From the NCBI GenBank assembly GCA_040387515.1, contig JAZKDP010000019.1, forward strand, positions 38,335-102,334: DNA of 64,000 bases. The letters run 5' to 3'. This document shows positions 43,146-51,959 of this stretch, piece after piece. Under the pieces are notes generated by a model. It did not search any database. It was not told the DNA's origin and saw only the letters and a list, made by a program, of their open reading frames with translations. Numbering within the stretch: position 1 is the stretch's first letter; every line of letters starts with the position of its first letter. Position numbers and translations under genes: made by a program. This DNA comes from Methylotenera_A sp040387515 (GTDB lineage: Bacteria > Pseudomonadota > Gammaproteobacteria > Burkholderiales > Methylophilaceae).

Positions 43146-44078
43146 TCAGACCACTTCCCATGTTGCTGGCATTGAAGCAACCAAGTGATTCACAAAGGTT
43201 TTTACTTTTAAGGTCATCGCATGCTGATCACGAAAGCAAGCATAAAACTCCAAGGGCTCGCTGTCGGAATGCGTAAGCGAGCTATTTGATTCCTGTTGCT
43301 GAAATAAAGCCACCAACTGTCCATTTTTAATTAAAGGGTTTGCAATAAATGCAGCAAGCCTTGTAATGCCAGCGCCTCCAATGGCTAGTTCAGCTAGCGA
43401 GTTTATATCGTTGCTGATGATAAATGGTTTAATCTCGGGTTCAAACCGCAAGGCATCTCGCACAAATCCCCAGTTCATCAACCGTCCATTCATCGGCATT
43501 CTAAACATCAGGCAGTCATGATATTGCAAATTCTCAGGCTCGTTTGGCTGACCTTTCCGCGCTATATAAGCAGGTGATGCACAATATATAACCGGAATTA
43601 TCGCAATCTTTTTAGCAACTAAACCAGGCCCCAATTGTTGCTTAAATCGAATACTGATGTCGATATCCTCTTTAACATGATCAACGTTTCGATCTGTCAA
43701 AACCAGCTCAATGGATAATCTGGGATGCAACGCCGTGAATGTTGGAATAATCGAAGACAACACATGGCGACCAAAGGCAGCAGATGCTGCTATTTTTAAT
43801 CGTCCTTGAGGTTCCCCGTGAAAGTCGGTGACTAATGACATTGCGCTTTCAATATCACTGATGATATGACGCACCTTGGCATAATAAATTTCGCCTGCCT
43901 CGGTTAAGGCTAAACTACGTGTTGTCCGCGTGAGTAAACGCGCATTTAAGGAAGACTCAAGCCTTAAAATATTCTGGCTCGCTGCCGCAGGCGTGATGCC
44001 TTGCGTGCGAGCGGCTGCAGCAATACTTCCACCTTCAATTGCTTTAACAAAACTTTCAATACTTCTTAATGTATCCAT
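43146..44078 (-). CDS. LysR-family regulator
   Basis: A 310-residue LysR regulator. The helix-turn-helix includes FVKAIEGGSIAAAARTQGITPAAASQNILRLE, then the LTRTTRSLALTEAGEIYY hinge typical of the subgroup related to DmlR/YafC. The effector domain covers about 90-300. A perfect 11-bp dyad lies 4 bp from its start codon, and a DUF2798 gene is divergent 128 bp away, so autoregulation and control of that gene are likely. Confidence 0.88.
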   Translation of the reverse strand: MDTLRSIESFVKAIEGGSIAAAARTQGITPAAASQNILRLESSLNARLLTRTTRSLALTEAGEIYYAKVRHIISDIESAMSLVTDFHGEPQGRLKIAASAAFGRHVLSSIIPTFTALHPRLSIELVLTDRNVDHVKEDIDISIRFKQQLGPGLVAKKIAIIPVIYCASPAYIARKGQPNEPENLQYHDCLMFRMPMNGRLMNWGFVRDALRFEPEIKPFIISNDINSLAELAIGGAGITRLAAFIANPLIKNGQLVALFQQQESNSSLTHSDSEPLEFYACFRDQHAMTLKVKTFVNHLVASMPATWEVV

Positions 44079-44081
44079 ATT

Positions 44082-44113
44082 AACTATCGAATTTATGCAG
44101 TTATTCGATAGTT
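44082..44113. promoter_or_regulatory. 11-bp perfect dyad, candidate LysR operator
   Basis: AACTATCGAAT and ATTCGATAGTT separated by ten bases, directly upstream of the LysR start (44078) and facing the divergent DUF2798 gene. Its mixed base composition makes chance symmetry unlikely. Confidence 0.6.
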
Positions 44114-44206
44114 TATCTTGTTAATGCATATAGTGTTAGCAGTCTACCCATTCATAGACTTTACCATTAAGATTCGGAGCTTAAGTTTTAATCAATAAGG
44201 ATTCTG

Positions 44207-44440
44207 ATGAAAATAAAAATACCTAAACGTTATACACACTACGTATTTGCGTTCTTTATGGCGGGCATTATGGCATTTTTGATGTGTATGGTAATTGTCG
44301 CCGCCAATAGCGGCTTGCATGCTGATTATTTACAGCGTGTCATACGCGCCTATATATTGGCGATGCCTGTAGCATTTGTATGCGTGCTTATCGTTAGGCC
44401 GATTGTCGTTAAGCTTGTTACTTTAGTGGTAGCGCATTAA
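44207..44440 (+). CDS. DUF2798 small membrane protein
   Basis: A 77-residue protein with two membrane helices (about 12-33 and 46-70). The DUF2798 pattern is visible: MKIKIPKRYTHYVFAFFMAGIMAFLMC, then WI-like RAYILAMPVAFVCVLIVRPIV. These small proteins often sit beside a LysR gene, as here. No function is assigned. It is followed 32 bp later by convergent ribA. Confidence 0.8.
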   Translation: MKIKIPKRYTHYVFAFFMAGIMAFLMCMVIVAANSGLHADYLQRVIRAYILAMPVAFVCVLIVRPIVVKLVTLVVAH

Positions 44441-44472
44441 TTACTTAGCCACGCACACTAAATGACAAAGCA

Positions 44473-45069
44473 TTACTCGTTCAATAAATGGCCTAATTTA
44501 TCTTTTTTTGTTTGCAGATAATGTTTGTTTGATTCGTTTGAGCTGATTTTTAATGGCATCAGGCTATTCACCAACGTGCCGTGTGCTTTTAATGCGCCGC
44601 ATTTGGCTGGATTATTACTCATTAATCGAATGGATTTAACCTGTAAGTCGTGTAATATTTCTGCGGCAATATCGAATGTGCGGCTATCAACAGGCAGGCC
44701 AAGCGCAAGGTTTGCCTCAACTGTATCTAGGCCTTCATCTTGCAACGCATAAGCGCGAATCTTATTGGCTAAACCAATGCCTCTGCCTTCATGGTCGCGC
44801 AGATAAACAATAACACCAAGACCTTCTGCAGCAATTAACTGTTGAGCGAGTTTAAGTTGCTCGCCACAATCGCAACGTTTTGAAGAAAATATATCACCCG
44901 TTAAGCATTCCGAATGCACTCTAACGAGAACATTCTGTTGTAGGTGAACGTCGCCCATTACCAGTGCTACATGTTCTGTAGCCGTTGTAAGGTCTTGGTA
45001 TAAATAGATTAAGTAATCTCCAAATGCTGTTGGCAGTTTGGATGTTGAAACTCGAGTGACGTTGCTCAT
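44473..45069 (-). CDS. ribA: GTP cyclohydrolase II
   Basis: First enzyme of riboflavin synthesis, converting GTP to the pyrimidine precursor. The 198-residue protein has the zinc ligands C55, C66 and C68 in HSECLTGDIFSSKRCDCGEQ, the catalytic LRDHEGRGIGLANKIRAYALQD, and GLPVDSRTFDIAAEIL. It is the stand-alone RibA form without the RibB (DHBP synthase) domain. No FMN riboswitch could be recognised upstream. Flavin demand in this window is high (ETF, ETF-QO, ApbE targets, azoreductase, fpr), but a regulatory link is not shown. Confidence 0.95.
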   Translation of the reverse strand: MSNVTRVSTSKLPTAFGDYLIYLYQDLTTATEHVALVMGDVHLQQNVLVRVHSECLTGDIFSSKRCDCGEQLKLAQQLIAAEGLGVIVYLRDHEGRGIGLANKIRAYALQDEGLDTVEANLALGLPVDSRTFDIAAEILHDLQVKSIRLMSNNPAKCGALKAHGTLVNSLMPLKISSNESNKHYLQTKKDKLGHLLNE

Positions 45070-45296
45070 TAATTTTCTTTAAGGCTTAATATTTGGTGAT
45101 TTATTTCAATAATTTTAGCGAATGATTCGCTTTAGTCATTATAAGCTTCAATAATTAACTGAGCCATTATCTAAAGTTATTATTCTAAAGCTATTATTTT
45201 AAGTGCACTAATAAGTAGTCATTTTAATTAATTTTGCTTTTTTAGGTAAAGCTCACCCACTTCAGTAAAAATGTCGCAAGACTCGTGTAATTTAAG

Positions 45297-45326
45297 TTGT
45301 CTAACATTCATAATGTATTGTAGAAT
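45297..45326 (+). promoter_or_regulatory. Probable promoter of the tRNA-Val/tRNA-Asp unit
   Basis: TTGTCT (45297-45302) and TAGAAT (45321-45326) with an 18-bp spacer, placing the start about 15 bp before tRNA-Val. Confidence 0.45.
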
Positions 45327-45347
45327 GCGCCTCCTGTTAGTTAAGAC

Positions 45348-45423
45348 GGGTGCTTAGCTCAGTTGGTAGAGCGTCGCCCTTACAAGGCGAATGTCAGCGG
45401 TTCGACCCCGTTAGCACCCACCA
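45348..45423 (+). tRNA. tRNA-Val (anticodon TAC)
   Basis: A 76-base cloverleaf with encoded CCA. The acceptor GGGTGCT pairs with AGCACCC, the anticodon loop is CTTACAA (TAC at 45381-45383) and the T loop is TTCGACC. It is the first of two tRNAs in the unit. Confidence 0.97.
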
Positions 45424-45544
45424 ATCACTAACATATATTGCCTCATGATTACTTAAGAGTGCTAGATTCTTTTAGCGCTCTTTAATTTTGAGGGATTTAA
45501 GTTTTGCATGATTTAAACCATGCAAATTAAGCAGCAAGAAAACT

Positions 45545-45621
45545 GGAGTGGTAGTTCAGTTGGTTAGAATACCGGCCTGTCACGCCGGGGGTCGCGGGTT
45601 CGAGTCCCGTCCACTCCGCCA
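45545..45621 (+). tRNA. tRNA-Asp (anticodon GTC)
   Basis: A 77-base cloverleaf with encoded CCA. The acceptor is GGAGTGG/CCACTCC, the anticodon loop is CTGTCAC (GTC at 45579-45581) and the discriminator is G. It is a substrate of the Tgt enzyme encoded at 2-3 kb. Confidence 0.97.
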
Positions 45622-45626
45622 ATATT

Positions 45627-45663
45627 AAAAAGCCTTATAAGTTAATCGCTTATAAGGCTTTTT
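45627..45663. terminator. Rho-independent terminator after tRNA-Asp
   Basis: Perfect 15-bp stem AAAAAGCCTTATAAG / CTTATAAGGCTTTTT with a seven-base loop. It may also serve the convergent SDR gene. Confidence 0.9.
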
Positions 45664-45706
45664 CTTTTAGCTAGCCAGGCTTTGCAAGATTGTGGCGATT
45701 CAGACA

Positions 45707-46306
45707 TTACCAGATACGATAGGTCTGACCAGTTTGTTTACCATCGATACTTTTACGGAAAGCCAAAGCGACTTTTTCACCTGGGGCAGGGTCGGTGCCT
45801 GAGAAATAGGCGCCATACACATCCAGTGATTCTTTCAGCATAGTTGGGCTGACGGAGTTGATGCGTTTTCCGTTGTTGAGCTCAATCGCTGCGCCACGGA
45901 TGAAGCCATCAATGGCTGCGTTAACTGTTGACGCATTTGCCCCATAAACAATCGGATCATGGCTCAAGCTACCACTTGTGAGCGTAATAGATCCGCCATC
46001 ATTGAGATAATGTTGACCAACTAATGCAAGATTGACTTGGCCCAGCAGTTTGTCATGTAGACCAATTTTGAATTGCTCTGCTGTCATCTCACTTAATAAA
46101 CCAAAATGTGCATTACCAGCTACAGATACGATGGCATCGACTTTACCAACCTTTTCAAATAATGCTTTAACGTTGTTCTCATCGGTAATATCTACTTGGA
46201 ACTGACCTTTTGTTTTACCCACTTCGATGATTTCGTGGTTTGTGCTCAATTCCTTCACGACTAATTTACCGATAGTGCCTGATGCGCCTACGACTAATAC
46301 TTTCAT
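45707..46306 (-). CDS. Short-chain dehydrogenase/reductase without the YxxxK pair
   Basis: A 199-residue Rossmann protein. The NAD(P) motif GASGTIG is near residues 7-13, and VSVAGNAHFG stands in for the NNAG strand. In the catalytic segment the Ser is present (LTSGSLS), but the usual Tyr-x3-Lys is not. The position reads VYGANASTVNAAIDGF, with no Lys four residues after a Tyr. This matches a known SDR subgroup of uncharacterised small reductases, often beside LysR genes. The start ATG has ribosome site AGGAG. It is divergent from a LysR gene. Confidence 0.85.
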   Translation of the reverse strand: MKVLVVGASGTIGKLVVKELSTNHEIIEVGKTKGQFQVDITDENNVKALFEKVGKVDAIVSVAGNAHFGLLSEMTAEQFKIGLHDKLLGQVNLALVGQHYLNDGGSITLTSGSLSHDPIVYGANASTVNAAIDGFIRGAAIELNNGKRINSVSPTMLKESLDVYGAYFSGTDPAPGEKVALAFRKSIDGKQTGQTYRIW

Positions 46307-46352
46307 AATGATCTCCTGTAATTAATGAATTAACGCTGCTCATTCTCTACTC

Positions 46353-46370
46353 TTTATCTTTAATGATAAA
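46353..46370. promoter_or_regulatory. Short dyad in the SDR/LysR divergent promoter
   Basis: TTTATC-TTTAAT-GATAAA, a 6-bp dyad between the divergent SDR and LysR starts. It is AT-rich and could be a LysR site or chance. Confidence 0.3.
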
Positions 46371-46409
46371 TAACCTATTATTTAAATAACTATTAACTGG
46401 TAGGTAATA

Positions 46410-47300
46410 ATGCTTGATCGTTTATTGAGTATGGAAATATTTGTTGGAGTTGTTGAACTGGGCAGTTTTACTGCCGCGGCTAATCACTTCAAAATGTCTA
46501 CGCCGATGGTGACCAAACACATTCAAGAGCTTGAATTCCGCTTAGGCACAAGTTTGCTTGCGCGGACGACAAGAAGGCAGCATTTGACCGAAGTCGGCCA
46601 AAAGTATTATGAAAGTTGCAAAGAAATTCTTGGCTCAATCAAGCTGGCTGAATCAGGCGCAGAGGAAATGGGGTCATCAGCTAAAGGCAAGTTGCGGGTT
46701 ACAGCCTCACTTTGGTTCGGAGCAATTAGTCTTGCTCCGGTTGTGGCCGATTATCTGAATAAATATAAAGATGTCACTATTGAGCTATCCCTGACTGATA
46801 GATTTGTAGATATAGTCGATGAGGGCTACGATGTTGCCATCCGAATTGGAGAGTTGGCGGATTCATCATTGATTGCCAGAAAGCTGAGCAATTTTGATGT
46901 CACCATCTGTGCTTCGCCTGAATATCTTAATCAATACGGAACACCAACAAAACCTTCTGAATTACTTAATCATCAATGTTTAGGTTTTACCAATTGGCGA
47001 AGCTCAAGTGGCTGGAAGCATATTGCCAAGGAACTCAGTTCAAAAAAGGGTCAAACCCCAAGATTTGAATCTAACAACGTTCAAGCTTTGCGTGTTGCCG
47101 CGTTGAAAGGGCTGGGGATAATTAAGATGCCTAAGGATTTGCTGGCGGAAGATTTGAAGCAGGGTCGTTTGATTGAAATACTAAAGAGTGCTATCCCGCC
47201 AACTAGGCCCATTCATGCGGTTTATCCTAGGGAAGGACAATCAGTTCGAAAGTTGACTACCTTTGTCGATTTTTTATTAGAAAGATTTAAAGTGCAATAG
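46410..47300 (+). CDS. LysR-family regulator next to the SDR gene
   Basis: A 296-residue LysR regulator. The helix-turn-helix contains FVGVVELGSFTAAANHFKMSTPMVTKHIQELE and the ARTTRRQHLTEVGQKYYE hinge. The effector domain (about 92-295) includes ASPEYLNQYGTPTKPSELLNHQCLGF. It is divergent from the SDR gene with 103 bp between starts, the usual arrangement for a regulator and its target. Effector unknown. Confidence 0.88.
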   Translation: MLDRLLSMEIFVGVVELGSFTAAANHFKMSTPMVTKHIQELEFRLGTSLLARTTRRQHLTEVGQKYYESCKEILGSIKLAESGAEEMGSSAKGKLRVTASLWFGAISLAPVVADYLNKYKDVTIELSLTDRFVDIVDEGYDVAIRIGELADSSLIARKLSNFDVTICASPEYLNQYGTPTKPSELLNHQCLGFTNWRSSSGWKHIAKELSSKKGQTPRFESNNVQALRVAALKGLGIIKMPKDLLAEDLKQGRLIEILKSAIPPTRPIHAVYPREGQSVRKLTTFVDFLLERFKVQ

Positions 47301-47427
47301 TCGGTTTTGGAGTCGGTAGCAGCTATTAAATTATAAAGAATGTGCTAATTTGCTAACGAGTGCTAGTGATGGATAGCGAGTAAATATTATTAAAAATAAA
47401 TGACTTATAAAACGCCAAGCTTCTGGA

Positions 47428-49749
47428 CTATGAGTTCGGTATAGAAGTGACTATGCCATTTTCTAATAATTCATTCAGTTGTGAAATTGGTATTGGTTGA
47501 CTAAACAAGTATCCTTGAAAGTGCTCACAGCCCTTATTTAATAGCAGCTGTAGTTGTTCTTCTGTTTCTACACCTTCCGCAATTACATTTAGGTCTAAGC
47601 TTTTTGCCATGGCAATAATGGTACGCACAATCGCTCTATCACTACTATCGGCGACAATATCTCGCACAAACGATTGATCGATTTTTAACTGAACTAAAGG
47701 TAGTCGTTTAAGGTATTGCAAGCATGAATAGCCAGTACCAAAATCATCTAATGCAAACTGAATGCCGATTTTATTTAGTGCACTCATGATTGCGATTGTA
47801 TCGTCAATGTTTTCAAGCAAAAAGCTCTCTGTGAGTTCTATTTTGAGTTGTAATGGATTAATGGAATGGCGTTTTATAGTATCTTTCAACTGGGTGACAA
47901 ATCCTGCTTGGTGAAATTGCTTCGCACTGACGTTTACAGAAAGTGTTAAATCGCATGTTTTTGCGTTTTGTTGCCATGTTTTCAGCTGGCTACAAGCCGT
48001 TTCTATGACCCATTGTCCGATAGGTAAGATTAAACCTGTTTCTTCGGCAAGTGGAATGAACTCAGCGGGTGGTATAGAACCGCGCTCAGGGTGTAACCAG
48101 CGAATGAGCGTTTCAGCACCGAGTATGCGATTGAAACGGTCTACTTGGATTTGATAAAATAATTGAAATTGCTGATTTTCAAGAGCTTTTCGTAGTTCAC
48201 GTTCTATGTCGACGCGGCTGTTTACAGCGTCTTGCATCTGCGGATCAAAAAAGCGCAGTGTGTTGCGTCCAGCTTTTTTGGCTTGATACATGGCAATATC
48301 CGCATGTTTAAGCAATTCTTCCAGAGCTTGGGCATGCCCGTTGAAAAGTACTACACCAATACTTACGGTGCTTTGATATTCTTTTTCGCCCAGTTGGTAA
48401 GGTTGTTGTAGGGAAGCTAAAATCCTTTCGCCAATAAACTCTGCTTGTGTTGCGGCCATAGTGTCTTGGCGGCTCAACCCTTCAACTAATACAACGAACT
48501 CATCACCGCCTAAACGTGCAACCGTACCATCTTCATTCAGGCAAGTGGTCAAACGTGTTGCAGCTTGGCGCAGTAGTGAGTCACCCGCATCATGACCATG
48601 CGAATCGTTGAGTATTTTAAAATTGTCAAGATCGAGAAACAGCAACGCGCCATTTCTCTCACTATGCGCGCTGGCCGTTAGTGCCTGCTTGAGTCGGTCA
48701 AGTAAAAGCTGCCTATTGGGTAACTGGGTGAGAGAGTCGTAGAATGCCAAATTCTCAATAATATATTCTGCTTTTTTGCGTTCACTAATATCCTGAACGA
48801 TGGCAATACCACCCACGACATTTCCGTTGCTATCTAGCGACGGCGCACAAGTCAGCGATATCCATATATTTACATCGCTATAAGTTGCACTATAACGACC
48901 TTCGTAATGACCAACTTCACCTGACAATGCTTTTTCTAGTGCGGGGAAAGCTGATTCATCCTTGACAGATTTCAAATCAATTCCAGCAAAATGCTCTACT
49001 GAATTTTGCAGAAGATCAGCAAAGCGCTGGTTACAAAATGTGATGATATAGTTCGCATTGTAATGAAAGATGCCTACAGGCGAATGGTTCAGAAGCAAGC
49101 GAAATCGTTCCTCGCTTGCTCTAACTACTTCTTCACGAGCAGCGGCTTCAACATGCAAAGAAATATTCTCGCGCATATTGCGATTAATATGCCATGTGCT
49201 TGCGAGCATAAATCCAAAATACAATAAGACAGCTGCTGCCATTGCCATAGAGATGTTGTCTCCGGCAACAAATAGACGAACCATCGTTGGCACTATAATC
49301 ATTACTGCAAATGAAATCGCGCAAACTAAATCGGCCGAAAACGCGACAATGCCCCCGGCGGTTAAACCAGCCAGCATGAAAATTAAAAATAATTGATGCT
49401 GAGGATGATCCGCGGGGAAAAGTAAGACACCGGCCGTGCCCCACAAAGCACCTACAATAAAAACTAACAAACGATATTTTTTCAACCAGCTTTGACTGTC
49501 AGTTACTTTGTTTACATTGGAACGTAAATAAGTCGCAATGAGTACTGCACGTGCGAGTGAGAAAAAAATAATGAGAGAAAGCCACGGGAAAATTATTGTA
49601 GAACTGATTACATCCCGCTGCACATAAGCAAGAAGAAAGGCCAGAAATATACTGGTCACCAACGATGCTCTACCTACCGAAAATAACTGCCTTGTTAGTT
49701 TTTCTTGTATGGTGGATTGTTTGTCAAAACCGTTTATATTGGTATTCAT
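47428..49749 (-). CDS. Membrane PAS-GGDEF-EAL cyclic-di-GMP protein
   Basis: A 773-residue protein. The N-terminal 190 residues hold about five or six membrane helices (a MASE-like sensor). Then come PAS (about 208-330, EERFRLLLNHSPVGIFHYN), GGDEF (about 335-500) with an intact RLGGDEFVVLVEG motif, and EAL (about 512-765). In the EAL domain the signature reads ETLIRWLHPERG, an ETL variant that is still compatible with activity; DDFGTGYSCLQYL and KIDQSFV are intact. It may be bifunctional or mainly one activity. Encoded alone. Confidence 0.92.
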   Translation of the reverse strand: MNTNINGFDKQSTIQEKLTRQLFSVGRASLVTSIFLAFLLAYVQRDVISSTIIFPWLSLIIFFSLARAVLIATYLRSNVNKVTDSQSWLKKYRLLVFIVGALWGTAGVLLFPADHPQHQLFLIFMLAGLTAGGIVAFSADLVCAISFAVMIIVPTMVRLFVAGDNISMAMAAAVLLYFGFMLASTWHINRNMRENISLHVEAAAREEVVRASEERFRLLLNHSPVGIFHYNANYIITFCNQRFADLLQNSVEHFAGIDLKSVKDESAFPALEKALSGEVGHYEGRYSATYSDVNIWISLTCAPSLDSNGNVVGGIAIVQDISERKKAEYIIENLAFYDSLTQLPNRQLLLDRLKQALTASAHSERNGALLFLDLDNFKILNDSHGHDAGDSLLRQAATRLTTCLNEDGTVARLGGDEFVVLVEGLSRQDTMAATQAEFIGERILASLQQPYQLGEKEYQSTVSIGVVLFNGHAQALEELLKHADIAMYQAKKAGRNTLRFFDPQMQDAVNSRVDIERELRKALENQQFQLFYQIQVDRFNRILGAETLIRWLHPERGSIPPAEFIPLAEETGLILPIGQWVIETACSQLKTWQQNAKTCDLTLSVNVSAKQFHQAGFVTQLKDTIKRHSINPLQLKIELTESFLLENIDDTIAIMSALNKIGIQFALDDFGTGYSCLQYLKRLPLVQLKIDQSFVRDIVADSSDRAIVRTIIAMAKSLDLNVIAEGVETEEQLQLLLNKGCEHFQGYLFSQPIPISQLNELLENGIVTSIPNS

Positions 49750-49993
49750 TATTATCTATTTACGTAATGCTCAAACGGCAAAGGAGTTATTAAGCTTGCG
49801 CCTTAATCCAATGGATTATGCCTTAAGAAGTTTATTGACTCAACAAGCGACATGATTTACCTCATCTAACGTTTAATTAGATCAGATTCGACTCAGGGAT
49901 GTAATCGTTCAATCTCAGCATAATAAATGCTAGTATTTATTAGGGGAACGAAAAGTCATGTATCGAAGCCTAACCTAGTTAAGGAGTTAAGCG

Positions 49994-50779
49994 GTGATGA
50001 ACATATTGTCTTCTATCAAAGGCGTTTTGTTCGATTTAGATGGTGTGCTATACATTGGGTCGCACGCCGTCGAAGGCGCTATTGAAGCGGTAGGAAAAAT
50101 TCAAGCTAGCGACATACAATGCAGGTTTGTCACAAACACCAGCACGTTATCATTGGCATCGTTGCAACAAAAAATCAACGCATTAGGTTTTTCAATTCCT
50201 GCAAATGAAATTATCAGTGCACCTCAAGCTACTTATCTTTATTTAAAACGTCAGCATAACCCTGTTTGCCGTTTGTTATTGGCGGAAAATGTAAAGCGGG
50301 ACTTTGAAGAATTTAACCAACCTGACAAGCTAGTGAATTACATCGTGATAGGTGATATTGGAGACAAATGGTCTTATGCTTTATTAAACCAAGTTTTCAA
50401 TGACTTGATGCAAGGAGCAAAGCTTATCGCTATCCATAAAAACCGATTTTGGCAAACAGAGCATGGTTTGCAAATGGATATAGGTGGCTTTATCGATGCC
50501 TTGGAATATGCGAGTGGCATTAAAGCGATGATTATCGGTAAACCTTCGCCTGATTTCTTTCAGATCGCTTTAGATGATATGGCGCTTAAACCTTCCGAAG
50601 TTATAATCATCGGTGATGATATTGATGCAGACGTAGGCGGCGGGCAACAAGTTGGCTTAAAAGGTATTTTGGTGAAAACAGGCAAATACCGACAGAGTTA
50701 TGCTGAGGCGTCTAGCATTAGACCGAATTTAATTATTAATTCAATAGCAGATTTACCTATCGTGCTGGGGCTTAAGTAG
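49994..50779 (+). CDS. HAD-IIA family phosphatase (HDHD2/LHPP-like)
   Basis: A 261-residue HAD hydrolase with a C2-type cap. Motif I is LFDLDGVLYIG (D14, D16), motif II lies in VTNTST, and motif III/IV in IGKPSPDFF and IIGDDIDADVGGGQQVGLKGILV. It resembles the TIGR01458-type group including human LHPP and HDHD2, whose substrates are disputed. The start is GTG 49994 or the adjacent ATG 49997 (ribosome site AAGGAG, with the latter spaced ten bases). An 8-bp dyad TAATAAAT/ATTTATTA sits about 50 bp upstream. Confidence 0.87.
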   Translation: MMNILSSIKGVLFDLDGVLYIGSHAVEGAIEAVGKIQASDIQCRFVTNTSTLSLASLQQKINALGFSIPANEIISAPQATYLYLKRQHNPVCRLLLAENVKRDFEEFNQPDKLVNYIVIGDIGDKWSYALLNQVFNDLMQGAKLIAIHKNRFWQTEHGLQMDIGGFIDALEYASGIKAMIIGKPSPDFFQIALDDMALKPSEVIIIGDDIDADVGGGQQVGLKGILVKTGKYRQSYAEASSIRPNLIINSIADLPIVLGLK

Positions 50780-50881
50780 CGATCAATGTTACATTGAAAA
50801 AATGACTAAATTTTTAGACTGGATATAGTAGTTCTAGCTTTTAACTGACTTGTTTGAATTGCTCACGGAAATTAATAGCTG

Positions 50882-51853
50882 TTATCGATTCGAATCACTG
50901 TTTAACTGTTCGCGTTTGGTTTGTTCAATCTGCGTTTTAATCTGCTGACATTGCGCCCCTGAGAACTTAGCTTCAAGAGCATCTAAAAATACGCGGGTGC
51001 GGGCGGGCATCAATCGACGGCTAGGAAAAACAACCCAAGCCGCGACTGAAGGCAAATCCCAGTCCGCCAGCACTTGGACTAGCTCACCGCTTCTCACATG
51101 CGGTTCGGCAAAGTAATCCGCCATGATTGTGATGCCTATACCTGATAACGCTAGGTTAACCAGCAATGCTGGTGAATTTGCGGTGGCACGTCCGGGCGGT
51201 ATGCCCTGCCAGCGCTCTTCAGCGCGCTTCATGAGCCAAGGCACGGGCTCGCCATTGCGCGCAAGCAGATGCAATACGTCATGTTCCATCAGCGCCTCTG
51301 GTTCAGGAGGCGCAACGCGGCGCGTCAGATAGTCTGGTGAAGCGTACATTCCTACCGAAAGTGTAGCCAAGCGTCGTGCTACCAACGAAGTGTCGTCGGA
51401 TAAGTCGCCCATGCGAATCGCCAAGTCAAAATTTTCGCCAATCAAGTCTACTCGCCGTGGAGAAATATCTACTTCGAGCGAAATGGCTGGATACTCAGCG
51501 ATAAACTCTGCCATCAATGCCCCCAGGACGTTATTGGCAAAATCCCCTGGCATAGATATCCGTAAGCGACCGCTTGGCTCGGCTTGTCTGTGTTGGGTAA
51601 GTGCAAGCGCTGCTTCTACCTCTGCTGTAACTTGGTGGGCGTGCGACAACACGGCATTGCCAAAATCGGTGACGGTAAGCTTGCGCGTGGTACGCAACAG
51701 CAGCCGCTCGCCTAGTTGCGACTCCAGTGCAGCCATACGGCGAGACAGCGTAGATTTTGGCATTTTCAGGTGCTCTGCTGCGCGACTGAAACTACCCTCA
51801 TCAACTACTCGAGCGAAGAGTAAAAGATCATTTGGCTCTAGTTTCATAAACAC
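50882..51853 (-). CDS. LysR-family regulator next to the azoreductase
   Basis: A 323-residue LysR regulator. The helix-turn-helix contains FARVVDEGSFSRAAEHLKMPKSTLSRRMAALE, the hinge is LRTTRKLTVTDFGNAVLSHA, and the effector domain covers about 92-300. The C-terminus has a Gln/Lys-rich tail. A 16-bp perfect palindrome lies 4 bp from its start and an azoreductase gene is divergent. It is likely a quinone/electrophile-responsive repressor or activator of that gene, by analogy to similar pairs. Confidence 0.88.
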   Translation of the reverse strand: MFMKLEPNDLLLFARVVDEGSFSRAAEHLKMPKSTLSRRMAALESQLGERLLLRTTRKLTVTDFGNAVLSHAHQVTAEVEAALALTQHRQAEPSGRLRISMPGDFANNVLGALMAEFIAEYPAISLEVDISPRRVDLIGENFDLAIRMGDLSDDTSLVARRLATLSVGMYASPDYLTRRVAPPEPEALMEHDVLHLLARNGEPVPWLMKRAEERWQGIPPGRATANSPALLVNLALSGIGITIMADYFAEPHVRSGELVQVLADWDLPSVAAWVVFPSRRLMPARTRVFLDALEAKFSGAQCQQIKTQIEQTKREQLNSDSNR

Positions 51854-51857
51854 CTCT

Positions 51858-51873
51858 GTTCCATTAATGGAAC
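51858..51873. promoter_or_regulatory. 16-bp perfect palindrome, candidate LysR operator
   Basis: GTTCCATTAATGGAAC, fully self-complementary, 4 bp upstream of the LysR start. A further half-site TGGAAC occurs at 51909-51914 nearer the azoreductase, giving a typical two-site LysR layout. Confidence 0.65.
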
Positions 51874-51959
51874 AATTATATCCATTTTAATGACTTACGC
51901 ATTTATTTTGGAACGTATACAGTGTGACCATCGTAATCACAATTGAAAAGGATGTCACC

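Noticed and set aside
45070..45296. FMN riboswitch upstream of ribA
   Set aside because: No match to the conserved RFN core could be made out in the leader; the region is AT-rich with no clear multi-stem pattern.
49921..49942. 8-bp dyad TAATAAAT/ATTTATTA upstream of the HAD gene
   Set aside because: Very AT-rich, so symmetry of this length is likely by chance; not given its own feature.
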